NCBI GenBank assembly: GCA_963920765.1
Contig: OY987249.1
Span: 8,432,817 to 8,496,816, forward strand
Source of the DNA: Ulota crispa
Taxonomy: Eukaryota > Streptophyta > Bryopsida > Orthotrichales > Orthotrichaceae
Reading direction: 5' to 3'
DNA: 64,000 nt
Below, in pieces: positions 34,573 through 45,551 of this stretch. The notes under the pieces are model-generated. The model was not told where the DNA came from. It ran no database searches and saw only the letters and a list, made by a program, of their open reading frames with translations. How positions within the stretch are numbered: position 1 is the stretch's first letter; every line of letters begins with the position of its first letter. A program made the translations under genes and the position numbers.

Positions 34573-37561
34573 TCACCTTTCCAGAACTCGAAACTCAGCC
34601 ATGGCTTCTCGTCTGGTGGGGGAGTACCAGACAGAGAGCTTGGACGCACCCGAAGATTCGAGAGGATATTCCAGGCCACAGATAATCTCTTGCACATTCG
34701 GTGGCTGGTTTAGGTTGCCTGGATCCACCGAGACCCGGGAGTCCACGCGTGCCCGGAGAGGCCCTAGCACCTGTGGCCACAGGAGAAAGAGAAACAGAGA
34801 GTGAGAAAGCTTCAGGTCAGGTCAGGAGAACGATACAGCAAACAATGTGCAGGAAGAACCGGCATTTAGAGTGTTGTTAGCTGGTTAAAATGCAAAACAT
34901 TGATAGAAGACTGCAACTACAAGCAAAAAACTAGCCAGATTTAAAAAAAACTGTACAATTGTACTGTCAATATAGGGAATTGATATGGCACACCCATATG
35001 CACACCCCTCCGGGAGATAAATTTTAGATTTTTACCATCAAAAAGCTGAATTTGAAAATTTTGAATTCAGACTTGGACTTAGAGACCTTGATTTAGTCTA
35101 GAACCATAAAGGAGGTTACAGTTGAACAACACCCACTGAACAAGCTTAGCTAGGGGGCAAATTATTACTTTTACTTTTGCTTGTAGTAAAAGCTAAGCTT
35201 TTTTATTGGGTGTTGTTCAATTGTAACCTCCTTTATGGTAATAGACTAAATGAAGGTCTGTAAGTCCAAATCTGAATTCAAAATTTTCAAATTCAGCTTT
35301 TTGATGGTAAAAATCTAAAATTTACCCTGGAGGGGGGTGTGCATATATCAAACCCAGGGTGTGCCCATATCAATTCCCTAAACATAGGCAATATCCAATG
35401 AATGTAAGGAGAACCCGCATTAGTTTGTTGATAGCTAGCTAGGTAAAATGCAAAAAAACAAGTTGAACTTTACAACAACAAGAAAAATGTCGGCCAAATT
35501 TTCACGTATAATTGTAGTATTAAAATATAGGCCAGAATTGGCGTCTTGTGTATTGTTAGCTGGTTAAAATGTACAAAGTGAACTTTGCAATAGCAAGAAA
35601 AAAGTTGAGCAAGTTTTTAAAAAACTGCATAATTGTAGTTTAAATATAGGCAATATCTAGTGCAAGCTTGTGAGGAACCAGTTGAAAGTAGGCAATGCTA
35701 GTTATTAATTGGTGAAGCTCAAAGATCTCCCCGAAGACTATGAAATTGAGAGTCTCAAACTTCTCTTACTCTAGAAGACATGGATACAGCCACTCAAAGA
35801 CCTCTTCTAGAATCAAGAGAAAGGTGGGTAGAGCATTCTTAAAACCAACACACGAACTCTTCAAGAGTGAAAGAAAGGCTATCAAAATGCTTCACCTAAC
35901 ATAAGACATCTTCTAGAATCAAGAGAAAGGTATAGCATTCTTACAACCAAACAGGAAAACCACTACTTTCGAGAACAAGAAAAAAGAGAGACAGTAAAAG
36001 AAAGGAAGGCGAAGCATTCTTAGAGAAAATGAAAAAGGAGTTCTGGTGAAACTGATTCAAGGGAAAATTTCATGGATACCCCTGAAGTTTGCCATATTTT
36101 CATAGATACCCCTACTTTTTCAGAAATTTCACAAATACCCCTGGACCAAAATTTTTAGGCGTTTGTTTTGTTGTGCATGTCACTTCCTTCGACCTTTGTG
36201 CGCACACTCGTTCTTTCTTGTTATGCGTGTGCACAAAGGAAGAAGGGAAGTGGCATGCATGCACAACACAACAAACACCTCAAAATTTTGGTCCAATGGT
36301 ATTTGTGATATTTCTGAAAAAGCAGGGATAGCTATGAAAATATGGCAAAGTAAAGGGAAATCCATGAAATTTTCCCTAGATTAAAACAGCAAAAGTACCT
36401 GCTGTTGAAGAGACAGAGCCAGAGAAGGGTGGCCACGCTCATGTTGGGGATGATCTGCAAGCACCCCATGGGAAGGTTTGGAGGAGACGGCAGACTTCAT
36501 GGCCGCCACCGCTCCCACGTCAAGTCGGACCGCCAGTTTGGTGAAATCCAGAAAACGCTTCTCAAACTGGCCAAACTGGGCGTTGATGCCTGCGGATGCA
36601 AACAGGTCCGTCGAGTACCGGGGGTCGCTCAAAGCATACGTCGCTGTAGATGCGTCCGGTGATCCAAAGAAATTCTGTATGGGATCCACAAACACCTCGG
36701 ACACTTTTCTCCCGAACGATGGGTCCGACGTGGCACTGACCAAGCCCCCTGCATACCAAACAATAAAAGTATTAAAAAAACAATTAAAAAAAACACCACA
36801 TCTCATTGCACGATCACGAATCCACACAACTGGACTGGGAGATTTTAACCTCGCAAAAAACAGAGAGTTTTCTCACTCAACATTGAATTTTCTAGAAGGT
36901 TTTGAGTACAAAGCGAGAAGTGAAAAATAACAAGAAACTGGCCTTGAAACCATTATAAAAAATCAAGACTATTGTTGGTTTATGGTATCTTGCACTATAG
37001 CAAGATTGTACAATTCCGTCCTAAGAAGAATAATGGCAATGCAGCTGTTGTGTATAGAGAGTACCGTACAAAAATAAGAAAGGACTCCTTTAAAAACAAC
37101 AAAAACTCTCTTTGTAATTGTGATTTGTCAAAACTGGCCACGCATGGAAGCAAAGTCAACAGCACAACAAAAAAAGAAAGAAAGAAAAAGAGTAAATTTG
37201 ATGGATACCCCTAACATTAGCGATATTTGTACAGATACCCCTAATTTTTCAGAAATTGCATAAACACCCTTGATATCTCTAAGGAAGCATATCAAGGTAG
37301 TTTTGCAAGAGTATGTTTTTTGAAGTCTTTTGTTCCGTCTTTGTGTGTTCTAAAATCGTTTGATGCATAGGAACACACAAAGACTGAACAATTGATTTGA
37401 AAAAAACTACTTGCAAAACTACCTTGACATGCTCCTTTGAGATGTCAAGGGTACTTAAGCCATTTCTGAAAAACCAGGGGTATTTGTACAAATATATTGC
37501 AAATTTCAGGGTTATCCATCAAAATTTCCCAAAGAAAAAAAAGCAAGCTGACTTTGAGAGA

Positions 37562-37657
<96 letters not shown>

Positions 37658-40600
37658 TGCTTACCTAGCACGCCTGAAACGGAGATGGAAGGCCGAGCGT
37701 CGAGAAAACTGTAGGACTTGTGAGAGCTTGGATCAGCCTTCCAGAGATCCAGAGACTTCTCCATGGACGCACCGGCTTGAAGGCGCAACCCCGGGGACGC
37801 CCCTCCCGGTACTCTCCGGATCTTGTCATCTCCACCGCATTTCTGAGGAGCCCCGGCACTGTGGTGTACACCCAGCCGGTACCGAAGTCCACCTAAAGCT
37901 CCCCGGGAGGCCACGTCCAGGGACACGGTTTGTGGAACGTCCCAGTAGCCGGATTCACGGTCCACATAGCACTCATGGTAAGCCGTTTCCAAAAGAATTT
38001 GGTGTTGATCCAACTGCAAACAAAAAAAAAAGACAAAACAAACAAACTTACAAGGCTTTTCTTAAGTCACATAAAACTCAAATCTTTCATGCCGATTTGC
38101 ATTTGAAAATAGGAAAAAAATTCAAGACAAAACAAACAAACAAACAAACAAACAAGGCTTTTCTTAAGTCACATAAAACTCAAATTTCATGCTCATTTGT
38201 ATTTGAAAATGTCAGTGCTTTCTAGCTCTCAACATCAATAGTGGGCGTTACAGTTGGAAGTTGAAGGGAGGAGAACCAAACAAGGTTGGTTATCACACAT
38301 GGCATAGTAAGAGAGAAAACTTGAAACATTACATTGACGTCCCTTACTCTTGAAGTTTGGCACACTATTAAGAGAGAGAAGACAAGATGCATCCAAACCC
38401 TAACACAATAGTACAAAGGATCAAGAGAATAGCAAGGGATAAGAAGAGTACGCTCAATGTGTTCAAAGGACTATAAGTGTCTATGATAAGATCTCACCAT
38501 AACAAAGTTAAGAGAGATCTTCTACGAAAGGGAGTTAGTCGTTTACCACACGTTGGACTGGGGTTTGAAACCTAAAGGTTATGTCACGGAAATGTAAACA
38601 AAGCCACTTTTAGCAAAGTTGCACTCACAAAATTATTCTCAAAATGCTAGAGATTCCCAAAATTCAGCATATGGAGGAGAATTTTGAGAACGTCTTAAGT
38701 CCCACGGAAATTTAAGAATCTGATAGGAGAGCCAAAAGTTGGGATTTGGCAATTCACACTTCTACGTCACAAGCCCCAAATCCCGGTGCACTGCATTTTG
38801 CCGTTTGACCCAACTTTCAGCCCAAGTCCAAACAGTTATTTTACATAAAATATTCACGACTTTCTTTAGTACTCCTTTTTGCCCTTACTAACAGACCAAA
38901 GTTGGGGATCCCGCGTTGAAGTGAGACTTGCACAGATGGGACGTGAACCGCCCCCAAAGTTTCAAAAGCAGATTTTGTAAACACATAAGAAGCGAAAGAG
39001 GTAAAAAGAAGGGAAAATGTCATGGATACCTCTGAAGTTTGCAATATTTACATAGATACCCCTGCTTTTTCAGAAATTACACAAATACCCTTGGACCATA
39101 AATTTTAGGCATTTGTTTGTTGTGCTTGTACTTCTTTCATGACCAATGTTGAAGAAGGGAATGTAATGAAACAAAAAAGAAGCAATGTGCACACAAAGGA
39201 AGAAGGGAAGTGACATGCACAACAAAACAAACGCCTAAAATTTTTGGTCCAAGGGTATTTGTGTGACATCTGAAAAAGCAGGGGTATTTGTGTAAATATT
39301 GCAAAATTTAGGGGTATCCATGAAAGTTTCCCTAAAAACAACTCTTACAAACAAAGTGCATGATTTGAATAGCTTTTCTAAAAAAACAACAACAAGTGGC
39401 ATTTTGCAATGTTTAAGAAAATGAAGGTTTGAAAAAAAACCTTGTGACGAAGTGCAAGGCGACCTCTCCAGGGAACTCGAGACTTCCCTGCTGGTGGATT
39501 AGCAAGGGATAAGCGAGCCAGGTTATCAAGCTCGGAGGAGCTGCTGAGAGAGGTTCGGGATCCGAGCTGCACCCTCGACCGGAAACAGAGCGCGTACAAA
39601 GAGCTGCCCAGGAAGCGATTGGCACTGTCCTTCAGTTTCTCAACGGCAGACGACGTTGTCGATGCCTCTCCACTCACACTAGCCCTCGGACTTTCTCCTT
39701 GATCTCCTCTTGCTAACAGTCGCTGTGGCCGCACCCGACCAGTCAGTGTAGCCCACCTGCATCCAGTGTGGAATATTTAGTTATGAACACTTGAAAGTTT
39801 GCTACCCTACATTCCCACCACACTCAAACCCAAAATCAAACAGAAAGCCAGACATAAAAAACAAGTGTAAAGTAGGTAGCTCAAAAGCGACATTTTAAGA
39901 GCTGATCTGTCTTTTCAAGGGCTGCTTTTTGAGACAAGAAGTTTTTTGTCTAATTTTCAGTCAAAGAGAAATGGATGCCAAATGTAACACAAATATTTTC
40001 ATATTTTTTGAAGCATTACTGAATTGTTGATGAATTTTCAAAGTTTTCTGTAATAGCCACCTATTTGTGATTCTAGGACTCTCATGAACTATTCCCCCGT
40101 TCCCCTGCAACTTGTAAAGAGATGAGGTGAAATCAAGGAGTATGAATAACTAGTGCAATAGAATATACCTTTTCTTCTAAAACTAAAGAGGGTCCATTCA
40201 AGGGCCACCTCATATCCATTCCTGAGCTACCTTTACAAGCGAGGGCCGCAATTCAAGCTACCTACCTTACTCATAACAGGAAATTTTCAGTGTAAAATTT
40301 GTAGTTATAAACACTTGAAAGTGTACTACCCTTGATTCACGGAATCCTATACCGTGAACACGGATCCATGAGCCATGCGCTTAGATTTTTTTTGTCAAAA
40401 TAATAGATTTCAGCTATATCTATGTACATAGAGCCCTATAGTTATGCATTTTAAATTCTTGAAAAACTTGCTTTTTTTAGTTTTTTCCACTTTTTTTCAT
40501 TGATTTTGAGCTCAAAATTGGTTCCTCCTCACACATTCAAAATCTTAGCTCACTGTTTTACGCTCACAAAATAGCTTCGTCCCAGTACGAACATGATGAC

Positions 40601-41261
40601 AAGCAATTTGATCCCTACCCCGTCAAGAAGGCCCAAGAAGACCATAGACACACTTAAAAGATCACCAGAAAGCATACTGGACACAAATATTGTGGGCAAA
40701 TCAACAATCCAAATGGTACAAATATCTGTAGACAGAGAGAGGAAGCATTAGATACTGTTCACTAAACAAAAAAAGGGAAAGCAAACAAAAGAGCTCCGAA
40801 GTTGGACAAGAGCATAAGCTGAACTTTGAGCACAAGAAGTGCAAAACGAAGGCAAAAGCAAAAAGGTCAAGCAAACCAAAGAGCTCCGAAGTTGGACGAG
40901 AAGATAAGCTGAACTTTAAGCACTTCAGTTGGATGAGAAAATAAGCTGAACTTTGAGCACAAGAAGTGCAAAACGAAGGCAAAGGAGAAGAATAGGCTCA
41001 CCAGTTTTGGCCTCCGGTGCTCCCCAGGACACGGTCAAGCACCAATCCACCCTTGTTGTCAGCATCCACGACATACGAGGGAGTGCAAGGAATGTTTAGA
41101 AACCGTTGCAACAACAGCATCTGCTGGGACCGGGAAAGGCGAGTTCCAGCCACCAACCCCAAGGGCGGAGGCTCCACAGGCAGAGCCAGTGCAACTCCAT
41201 CCAGGGATCTCGACGAACTCACTTCCTCGTTCCAGAACTGCGCGGGGAGAATTGGCTTCAT
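34573..41261 (-). CDS. TGD4: TGD4, plastid outer-envelope lipid-transfer protein
   Basis: TGD4 is a beta-barrel protein of the chloroplast outer envelope. It binds phosphatidic acid and works with the TGD1/2/3 ABC transporter to bring ER-derived lipid into the plastid. There are five coding exons (minus strand): 41261-41002, 39756-39441, 38013-37665, 36748-36399 and 34770-34573. All junctions are GT-AG and the reading phase is kept, giving 490 residues; Arabidopsis TGD4 is about 480. Family landmarks in order are FWNEEVSSSRSLDG near the N-terminus, the GTRLSRSQQ block, NWWATLTGRVRPQRL across exons 1-2, YWDVPQTVSLDV and GLRYRLGVH in exon 3, SFLDARPSISVSGVLG, and the C-terminal KLSVWYSPTRREAMAEFRV. 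The start is chosen because the family begins just before the FW motif. As expected for TGD4, no cleavable transit peptide is apparent. The introns hold at least seven MITEs. The gene is head-to-head with the mTERF gene. Confidence 0.92.
34975..35378. mobile_element. F5 MITE in TGD4 intron 4
   Basis: The ends GGGAATTGATATGG and CCATATCAATTCCC are perfect inverted repeats, flanked by TA (34973-34974 and 35379-35380). The 404-bp body is an extended palindrome. This is the cleanest copy of F5. Confidence 0.92.
36061..36376. mobile_element. F4 Mutator-like MITE in TGD4 intron 4
   Basis: The ends GGGAAAATTTCATGGATACC and CCATGAAATTTTCCC are inverted. The 9-bp flanks (CTGATTCAA and TAGATTAAA) are a decayed duplication. 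On the transcribed strand its edge is only 22 bp inside intron 4, next to the exon 4 donor at 36398. Confidence 0.8.
37191..37530. mobile_element. F4 MITE in TGD4 intron 3
   Basis: The ends AAATTTGATGGATACCCC and GGTTATCCATCAAAATTTCCC are inverted. The left end is slightly decayed. Confidence 0.75.
37557..37654. repeat. GA microsatellite beside TGD4 exon 3 donor
   Basis: A nearly pure GA run of about 98 bp has three GATA interruptions. On the transcribed strand it is a CU tract starting about 10 nt after the exon 3 donor (37664). The frames across it (RERERE, SLSLSL) are artefacts. Confidence 0.95.
38030..38215. repeat. Two-copy tandem repeat, about 100 bp, in TGD4 intron 2
   Basis: Both copies contain GGCTTTTCTTAAGTCACATA and a following AAAACTCAAAT, separated by an AAAC microsatellite. 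The array abuts the exon 3 acceptor. Confidence 0.85.
38697..38955. mobile_element. F6-derived element, 5' end missing, in TGD4 intron 2
   Basis: It shares TTTAGTACTCCTTTTTGCCC and GATGGGACRTG...CCCC with the 3' half of 18211-18579. The left terminus is not preserved. Confidence 0.6.
39011..39332. mobile_element. F4 Mutator-like MITE in TGD4 intron 2
   Basis: The ends GGGAAAATGTCATGGATACC and CCATGAAAGTTTCCC are inverted, with a 9-bp flank of TAAAAAGAA versus TAAAAACAA (one mismatch). It is 322 bp. Confidence 0.85.
39875..40267. mobile_element. F2 MITE in TGD4 intron 1
   Basis: The left end GGTAGCTCAAAAGCGACATT and right end GCGAGGGCCGCAATTCAAGC, then TACCTACCTTA, are diverged inverted repeats. 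Confidence 0.65.
40338..40578. mobile_element. Shortened copy of the 16.3-kb inverted-repeat element
   Basis: It shares GGATCCATGAGCC, AAAATAATAGATTTCA and CTCACAAAATAGC with 16275-16930, in TGD4 intron 1. Confidence 0.55.
40775..40985. repeat. Tandem repeat in TGD4 intron 1
   Basis: Units of roughly 65-95 bp contain GAGCTCCGAAGTTGGAC, ATAAGCTGAACTTTGAGCAC and AAGAAGTGCAAAACGAAGGC and occur 2.5-3 times, directly after the exon 1 donor on the transcribed strand. The 93-codon frame across it is a repeat translation. Confidence 0.85.
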
Positions 41262-41389
41262 TGTTTCACCGCAGCAATCCTATCCCTTCCTTCTCCCAAC
41301 TTTTTCAACAGCACATTGCTTCAAACTTCTGGTTCCGAAAAAATCCTACTTTTCAATCAATATCGGATTTGTACCTGACAGGTGCATTC

Positions 41390-43180
41390 ACAAACGTTGT
41401 GAGAAATCGTTCAATGAGTTTTATCAAAATAGGCATAAGACGAAGTAGGGAAACAAACGAAGCCGAGACATGTAAAAGAGTTCTTGAATCCCGAAACCCT
41501 AATTATGGCACATAAGATTACTGAGAATTCGTGAGTATGAGAACCTCTCGTCAAACATATCACATTGACCTATGACGACGTACAAAACTCCAAAAGCACC
41601 GGAACTGGCGAGAAGAATAGTGAAAACTCCCGAATACCGAAACCCTAATTTATTGAAAGTATGATGCAATGCTGCATTCGCGAATATGAGAGTCAATCTT
41701 CAACGAAGTACGAAATCCATGGACTTGCTTAAGTTTTACGAAATTGTAACCTACAGCACCGGCATTGGCGAGACGAATAGTGACGCTAAAAAACTCAATG
41801 AAAACAGTTCGCGACTCCCGAAACCCTAATACTACTAAGGTGATGCATTCGCGAATATGAGAATCTCTCGTCAATTTGACATATCGCATTGATTAGGACG
41901 AAGTAAGAAACTCGAGGAACGGCTATATGTTCATGAATTTGCAACTTAAAGCACCAGCATTGGGGAGAAGAAATAGTGACGCTAAGAACGCAATAGAATT
42001 AATTCCCGAATCTCGAATCCCGAAACCCTAATTATGACAAACGTGATGCAATGCTGCAATCCCGAATGTAAGAATCTCTCGTCAAATAGATACATCGTAT
42101 TGAAAGACGAAGTACGAAACCCGAGGAATGGCTTTATATGTTCCCGAGATTGCAACCTAAAGCGCCGACATTGGCGAGAAGAGCAATGAGGCTAAAAACT
42201 CTACGAAAAGAGTTCCTGAATCCCGAAACCCTAATTATTACAAAATGTGATTGCTGATGGCAATGCTGCATTCGCGAATATAAGAATCTCTCGTCACCGA
42301 TATACGAAATCCATGGAATGGCTTAAGTTTTCCAAACATTGCAACCTACAGCGCCGGCATTGGCGAGAAGAGATAGTGACGATGATAACTCAATGAAAAA
42401 CAGTTCCCAAGCCTCGAAACCCTAATACTACTAAGGTGATGCATTCACGAATATGAGAATTTCTCGTCAATTTGACATATTGCATCGATTAGGACGAAGT
42501 AGGAAACCCGAGCAATGGATTTGAGTTCATGAATTTGCAACCTAGAACGCCGGCATTGGCGAGAAGAAATAGTGACGCTAAGAACACAATAGAATTAGTT
42601 CCCGAATCCCGAACCCTAATCCTTGCAAATGTGATTGCTGATGGCAATGCTGCATTCGCGAATATAAGAATCTCTCGTCACCGAAGTACGAAATCCGAGT
42701 AATGGCTTACGTTTCCAAAATTGTAACCTCCAGCGCCGGCATTGGCGAGAAGCATAGTGTGACGATGAAAAACTCGATGAAAAATCAATGGAAAACAGTT
42801 CCCAAGTCCTGAAACCCTAATTACGACAAACGTGATGCAATGCTGCAATCCCGAATATGAGAATCTCTCGTCAAATTGTTACATCGCATTGAAGGACGAA
42901 ATCTGAGGAATGGCTTAAGATTCCAAAAATTGCAACCTACAGCGCCGGTATTGGCGAGAAGAAATAGTGCCGATGAACACTCAATGACAAACAGTTCCCG
43001 AATTCCCGAAACCCTAACTATGACAAACGTGATGCAATGCTGCAATCCCGAATGTGAGAATCTCTCGTCAGATTGTCATATCGCATTGAAGGACGAAATC
43101 TAAGGAATGGATTTTAAGTTCATGATAATTGCAACCTAAATGGCCGGCGTTCGCGAGAGAATTGGTAATGCAGAATACTT
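41390..43180. repeat. Tandem array of about 195-bp units upstream of TGD4
   Basis: About nine units are marked by CCCGAAACCCTAAT at roughly 41.50, 41.64, 41.82, 42.02, 42.23, 42.42, 42.61, 42.81 and 43.01 kb. Each has GAATMTSTCGTC, a GACGAAGTA-type block and GCGCCGGCATTGGCGAGAAG. It is GC-richer than the intergenic DNA. It lies between the TGD4 start codon and a plausible 5'-UTR exon (see 43313), so it may be intronic. Confidence 0.92.
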
Positions 43181-43312
43181 TCTTTCCCTCCTGCTGTAAG
43201 TTTCCTATCAATTTCGAATTAAAGAGGAGTCTCGACAGCAGCGAGCGAGCGACTGACCGACGTTTGTTTACCGCAAACTAGGTAGGGTATATAGAATCTA
43301 AGAATGACTTAC

Positions 43313-43500
43313 ATTGGTGGAGACGATGTGAAGAGCTCCAATTGCTGTGGTGACCACTGAGTTTGCTTTGATTTCTCCGGAGAGAGAGAGAGAGAGCGAG
43401 GGAGATGGTATTCTAAGCTTATGCCATCGGTGTTCCGAGATCTCCCACCCTTCCAAAATCCGCCCTTCTGTGAGGGCGTTTGTGGGTAGGGACCCATGCC
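43313..43500 (-). promoter_or_regulatory. Candidate TGD4 5'-UTR exon and core promoter
   Basis: On the minus strand a CT-rich stretch (GA-rich on plus near 43380-43400) is followed by ACCAAT|GTAAGT, a good donor at 43312. A matching acceptor (CTGTCAG) sits at 41375, 113 nt before the TGD4 ATG. This model would place the 195-bp array in a 5'-UTR intron. It is inferred from splice consensus only. Confidence 0.4.
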
Positions 43501-43790
43501 CGTGGGTTGACGAGGGGTCTATACCCGTTGATTGATCAGGGGCAGCGTTTTTTTTTTATACAGTAGCTCTACAGTAAATCACTACGTGCCTTCTGAGGTG
43601 AGGACAGTTTTTCGAGGGACAGATGTGCATTCGTTGACAGCGAATCTAGATATTTTTAATCTGGCGTTTAGACACCAGGAAAAAAAACCCTGATCGGGGG
43701 TTTAGGACTGTGGGTTGATGGGCCATTCATTCTTATTGGTTGACAAGTCAGTTGGAGCAGGGTTTTTTTTGGTTCTTTGACCAGTGGCTA

Positions 43791-44097
43791 AGGTAGTCGG
43801 CTCGTAAACCGACCATCTAAGGGTTGAAACTGAATTTTGGGAGGTGAAACTTCTTGAAATAATTTTCAGTAAATTTTACTTGAAAGGCAAGAGGAATTGT
43901 CATCTAATCCAAGTTTTTCATATTTTTTGGAGTTTTATGGAATTAGTTATGAAAATTTGAAGTGGAAAGGTCATAGGGCTCTAAAACTGCCCACCTCCTC
44001 AAATATATGTCATTTGTACATTATTGAAAAGTTATGAAAAACAACATCTACCAACTAAGTACATTTGGTGAGGTGAGCGGTTTTGATGCCCTAATAG
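43791..44097. mobile_element. F2 MITE, right end decayed
   Basis: It begins AGGTAGTCGGCTCGTAAACC after TA. The interior (GAAACTGAATTTTGG, TTTTCAGTAAATTTT) matches 56493-56819. The right inverted repeat is only partly visible (GGTGAGCGGTTTTGATGCCC). Confidence 0.65.
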
Positions 44098-44528
44098 AGT
44101 TTGATCCGACTTCCTTATGTGGCATTCTTTGAAAATGGTTTGTAGCTTGCTAGCTCCACCCCTATATTTGGTTGGAGTTGAAGGTGGCCCCTATGCATGG
44201 ATTTTTGCAACATCATGGGATTTTTTGTAGGCAAAAGGTATGCATTGGCCTTTTTTGATAACACTCAAATAACCATTGAAATTGCTTAATTATTGCACAA
44301 AATTGGATTAGACAACACCTCAAACAATTTAAATTGATGGCATCAACTTTCAATTTGATAATAATCTTATGAGAGCCTAGGCTACAATGGAATTTTCAAT
44401 ATTGCAATTTGGAATTTTTGGAATTTTTTTTCCTTTTTTTTCTATAGACTTGAAGCTAGCCTTTTTTTTAGGCAATTGAGCCTCTAATTGCCCAAAAAAA
44501 CCTTAGTTGGAAGTGCTATAGTTAAAAG

Positions 44529-44700
44529 GGAAAATTTGATGGATACCCTTGAAATTTTTTATATTTGTACAAATGCCCCTAGCTTCTCAAAAATTACACA
44601 AATAACTTTGGACCATAATTTTCAAGCATTTATTTTGTCATGCATGCCACTTCCTACATCCTATATACCATGCTACTTCAAACTTTAACAATTCACACCT
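44529..44700. mobile_element. F4 MITE fragment
   Basis: It begins AGGGAAAATTTGATGGATAC and runs through the F4 interior (TTACACAAATA, TTGGACCATAA). No right end is found. The preceding 44098-44528 contains nothing recognised. Confidence 0.65.
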
Positions 44701-44776
44701 TCTTTTACATAACACTTTTCTTTTGTTAGTGGTCGATCCTTCCGTACATCTCGACGGTTATGGGTTTTTGACTAAT

Positions 44777-45030
44777 TTCATCCTCGGATAATCTTCCTTA
44801 TATGAATATCATCCTTGGCCAATTTTCTCTTCGGATCATTTTCATCCTCAGATAGTTTCAATCCTCGGATAGATTTCATCCTCAGATAGTTTCATCCTCG
44901 GATAGTTTTCATCCTCGACTAGTTGTCATCCTCGACTAGTTATCCTCGACTAGTTTTCATCCTCAGCTGGTTTCCATCCTCAACTATTTTCATCCTTAGC
45001 TAGTTTTCATCCTTAGCTAGTTTTCATCCA
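44777..45030. repeat. TTTCATCCTCGGATAG minisatellite
   Basis: About 13 units of 15-20 bp grade from CATCCTCGGATAG to CATCCTCGACTAG to CATCCTTAGCTAG along the array. It ends about 520 bp before the mTERF start codon, in the likely promoter or leader. Confidence 0.92.
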
Positions 45031-45551
45031 GAATGGGAGCCTCTTCCCAGTTCCCACAAACGGCATCGCCTTCTCTTCCCGGTATGTGGATATGGCTACC
45101 ACGCTGCCTGCGCTTCCTGCAATTCGCGCACATCCGTGACAGAATTTTCTTCCGCGGGATTTCAATTTTGCAGAATTCCATGGAAGAGACCCGAGAGCAT
45201 TCGTGTCACACCGTCGTTTCCGAGAGAGATTGAAAAAAAATCAATTATGCGAACCTCTTCAGCGAATCAACAGGGCAACAATCTGCTTTTCCGCAGCTTG
45301 AATTGTATTGGCAATATCTGCAGTTTCAAGCCTCTCGCAAGCAACCTCCTGCACCAACTTTAGGGTTTCAAGCTTAATCACAGCTTGCAGCTTTTCTCTG
45401 GCGCTCAAGCCGAAGCTTTCTCTGACGCTCAAGCCGAAGGCAATGGTAGGAATTAGCTCGGGGATTTTTAATGGGACCAGCACACTCGCATTGAAGAAGA
45501 GGTAAAAAAATTCCTTGAACAAAGAGTTGTCTATCTTTCCAGTCGATAGGA

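Noticed and set aside
36405..36930. Plus-strand frames of 85 and 150 codons
   Set aside because: Antisense shadows of TGD4 exon 4, which matches the protein family on the minus strand.
37397..38019. Frames with RERERE or SLSLSL tails
   Set aside because: Read-through of the GA microsatellite next to TGD4 exon 3; only the exon part (37665-38013, minus) is coding.
41390..43180. Telomere-like ACCCTAA motifs, considered as an interstitial telomere
   Set aside because: The motif occurs once per ~195-bp unit and is never consecutive.
45033..45363. Short plus-strand frames before the mTERF start, considered as upstream exons
   Set aside because: No homology to the mTERF N-terminus, and an in-frame stop precedes the chosen ATG; a spliced 5' leader remains possible but unproven.
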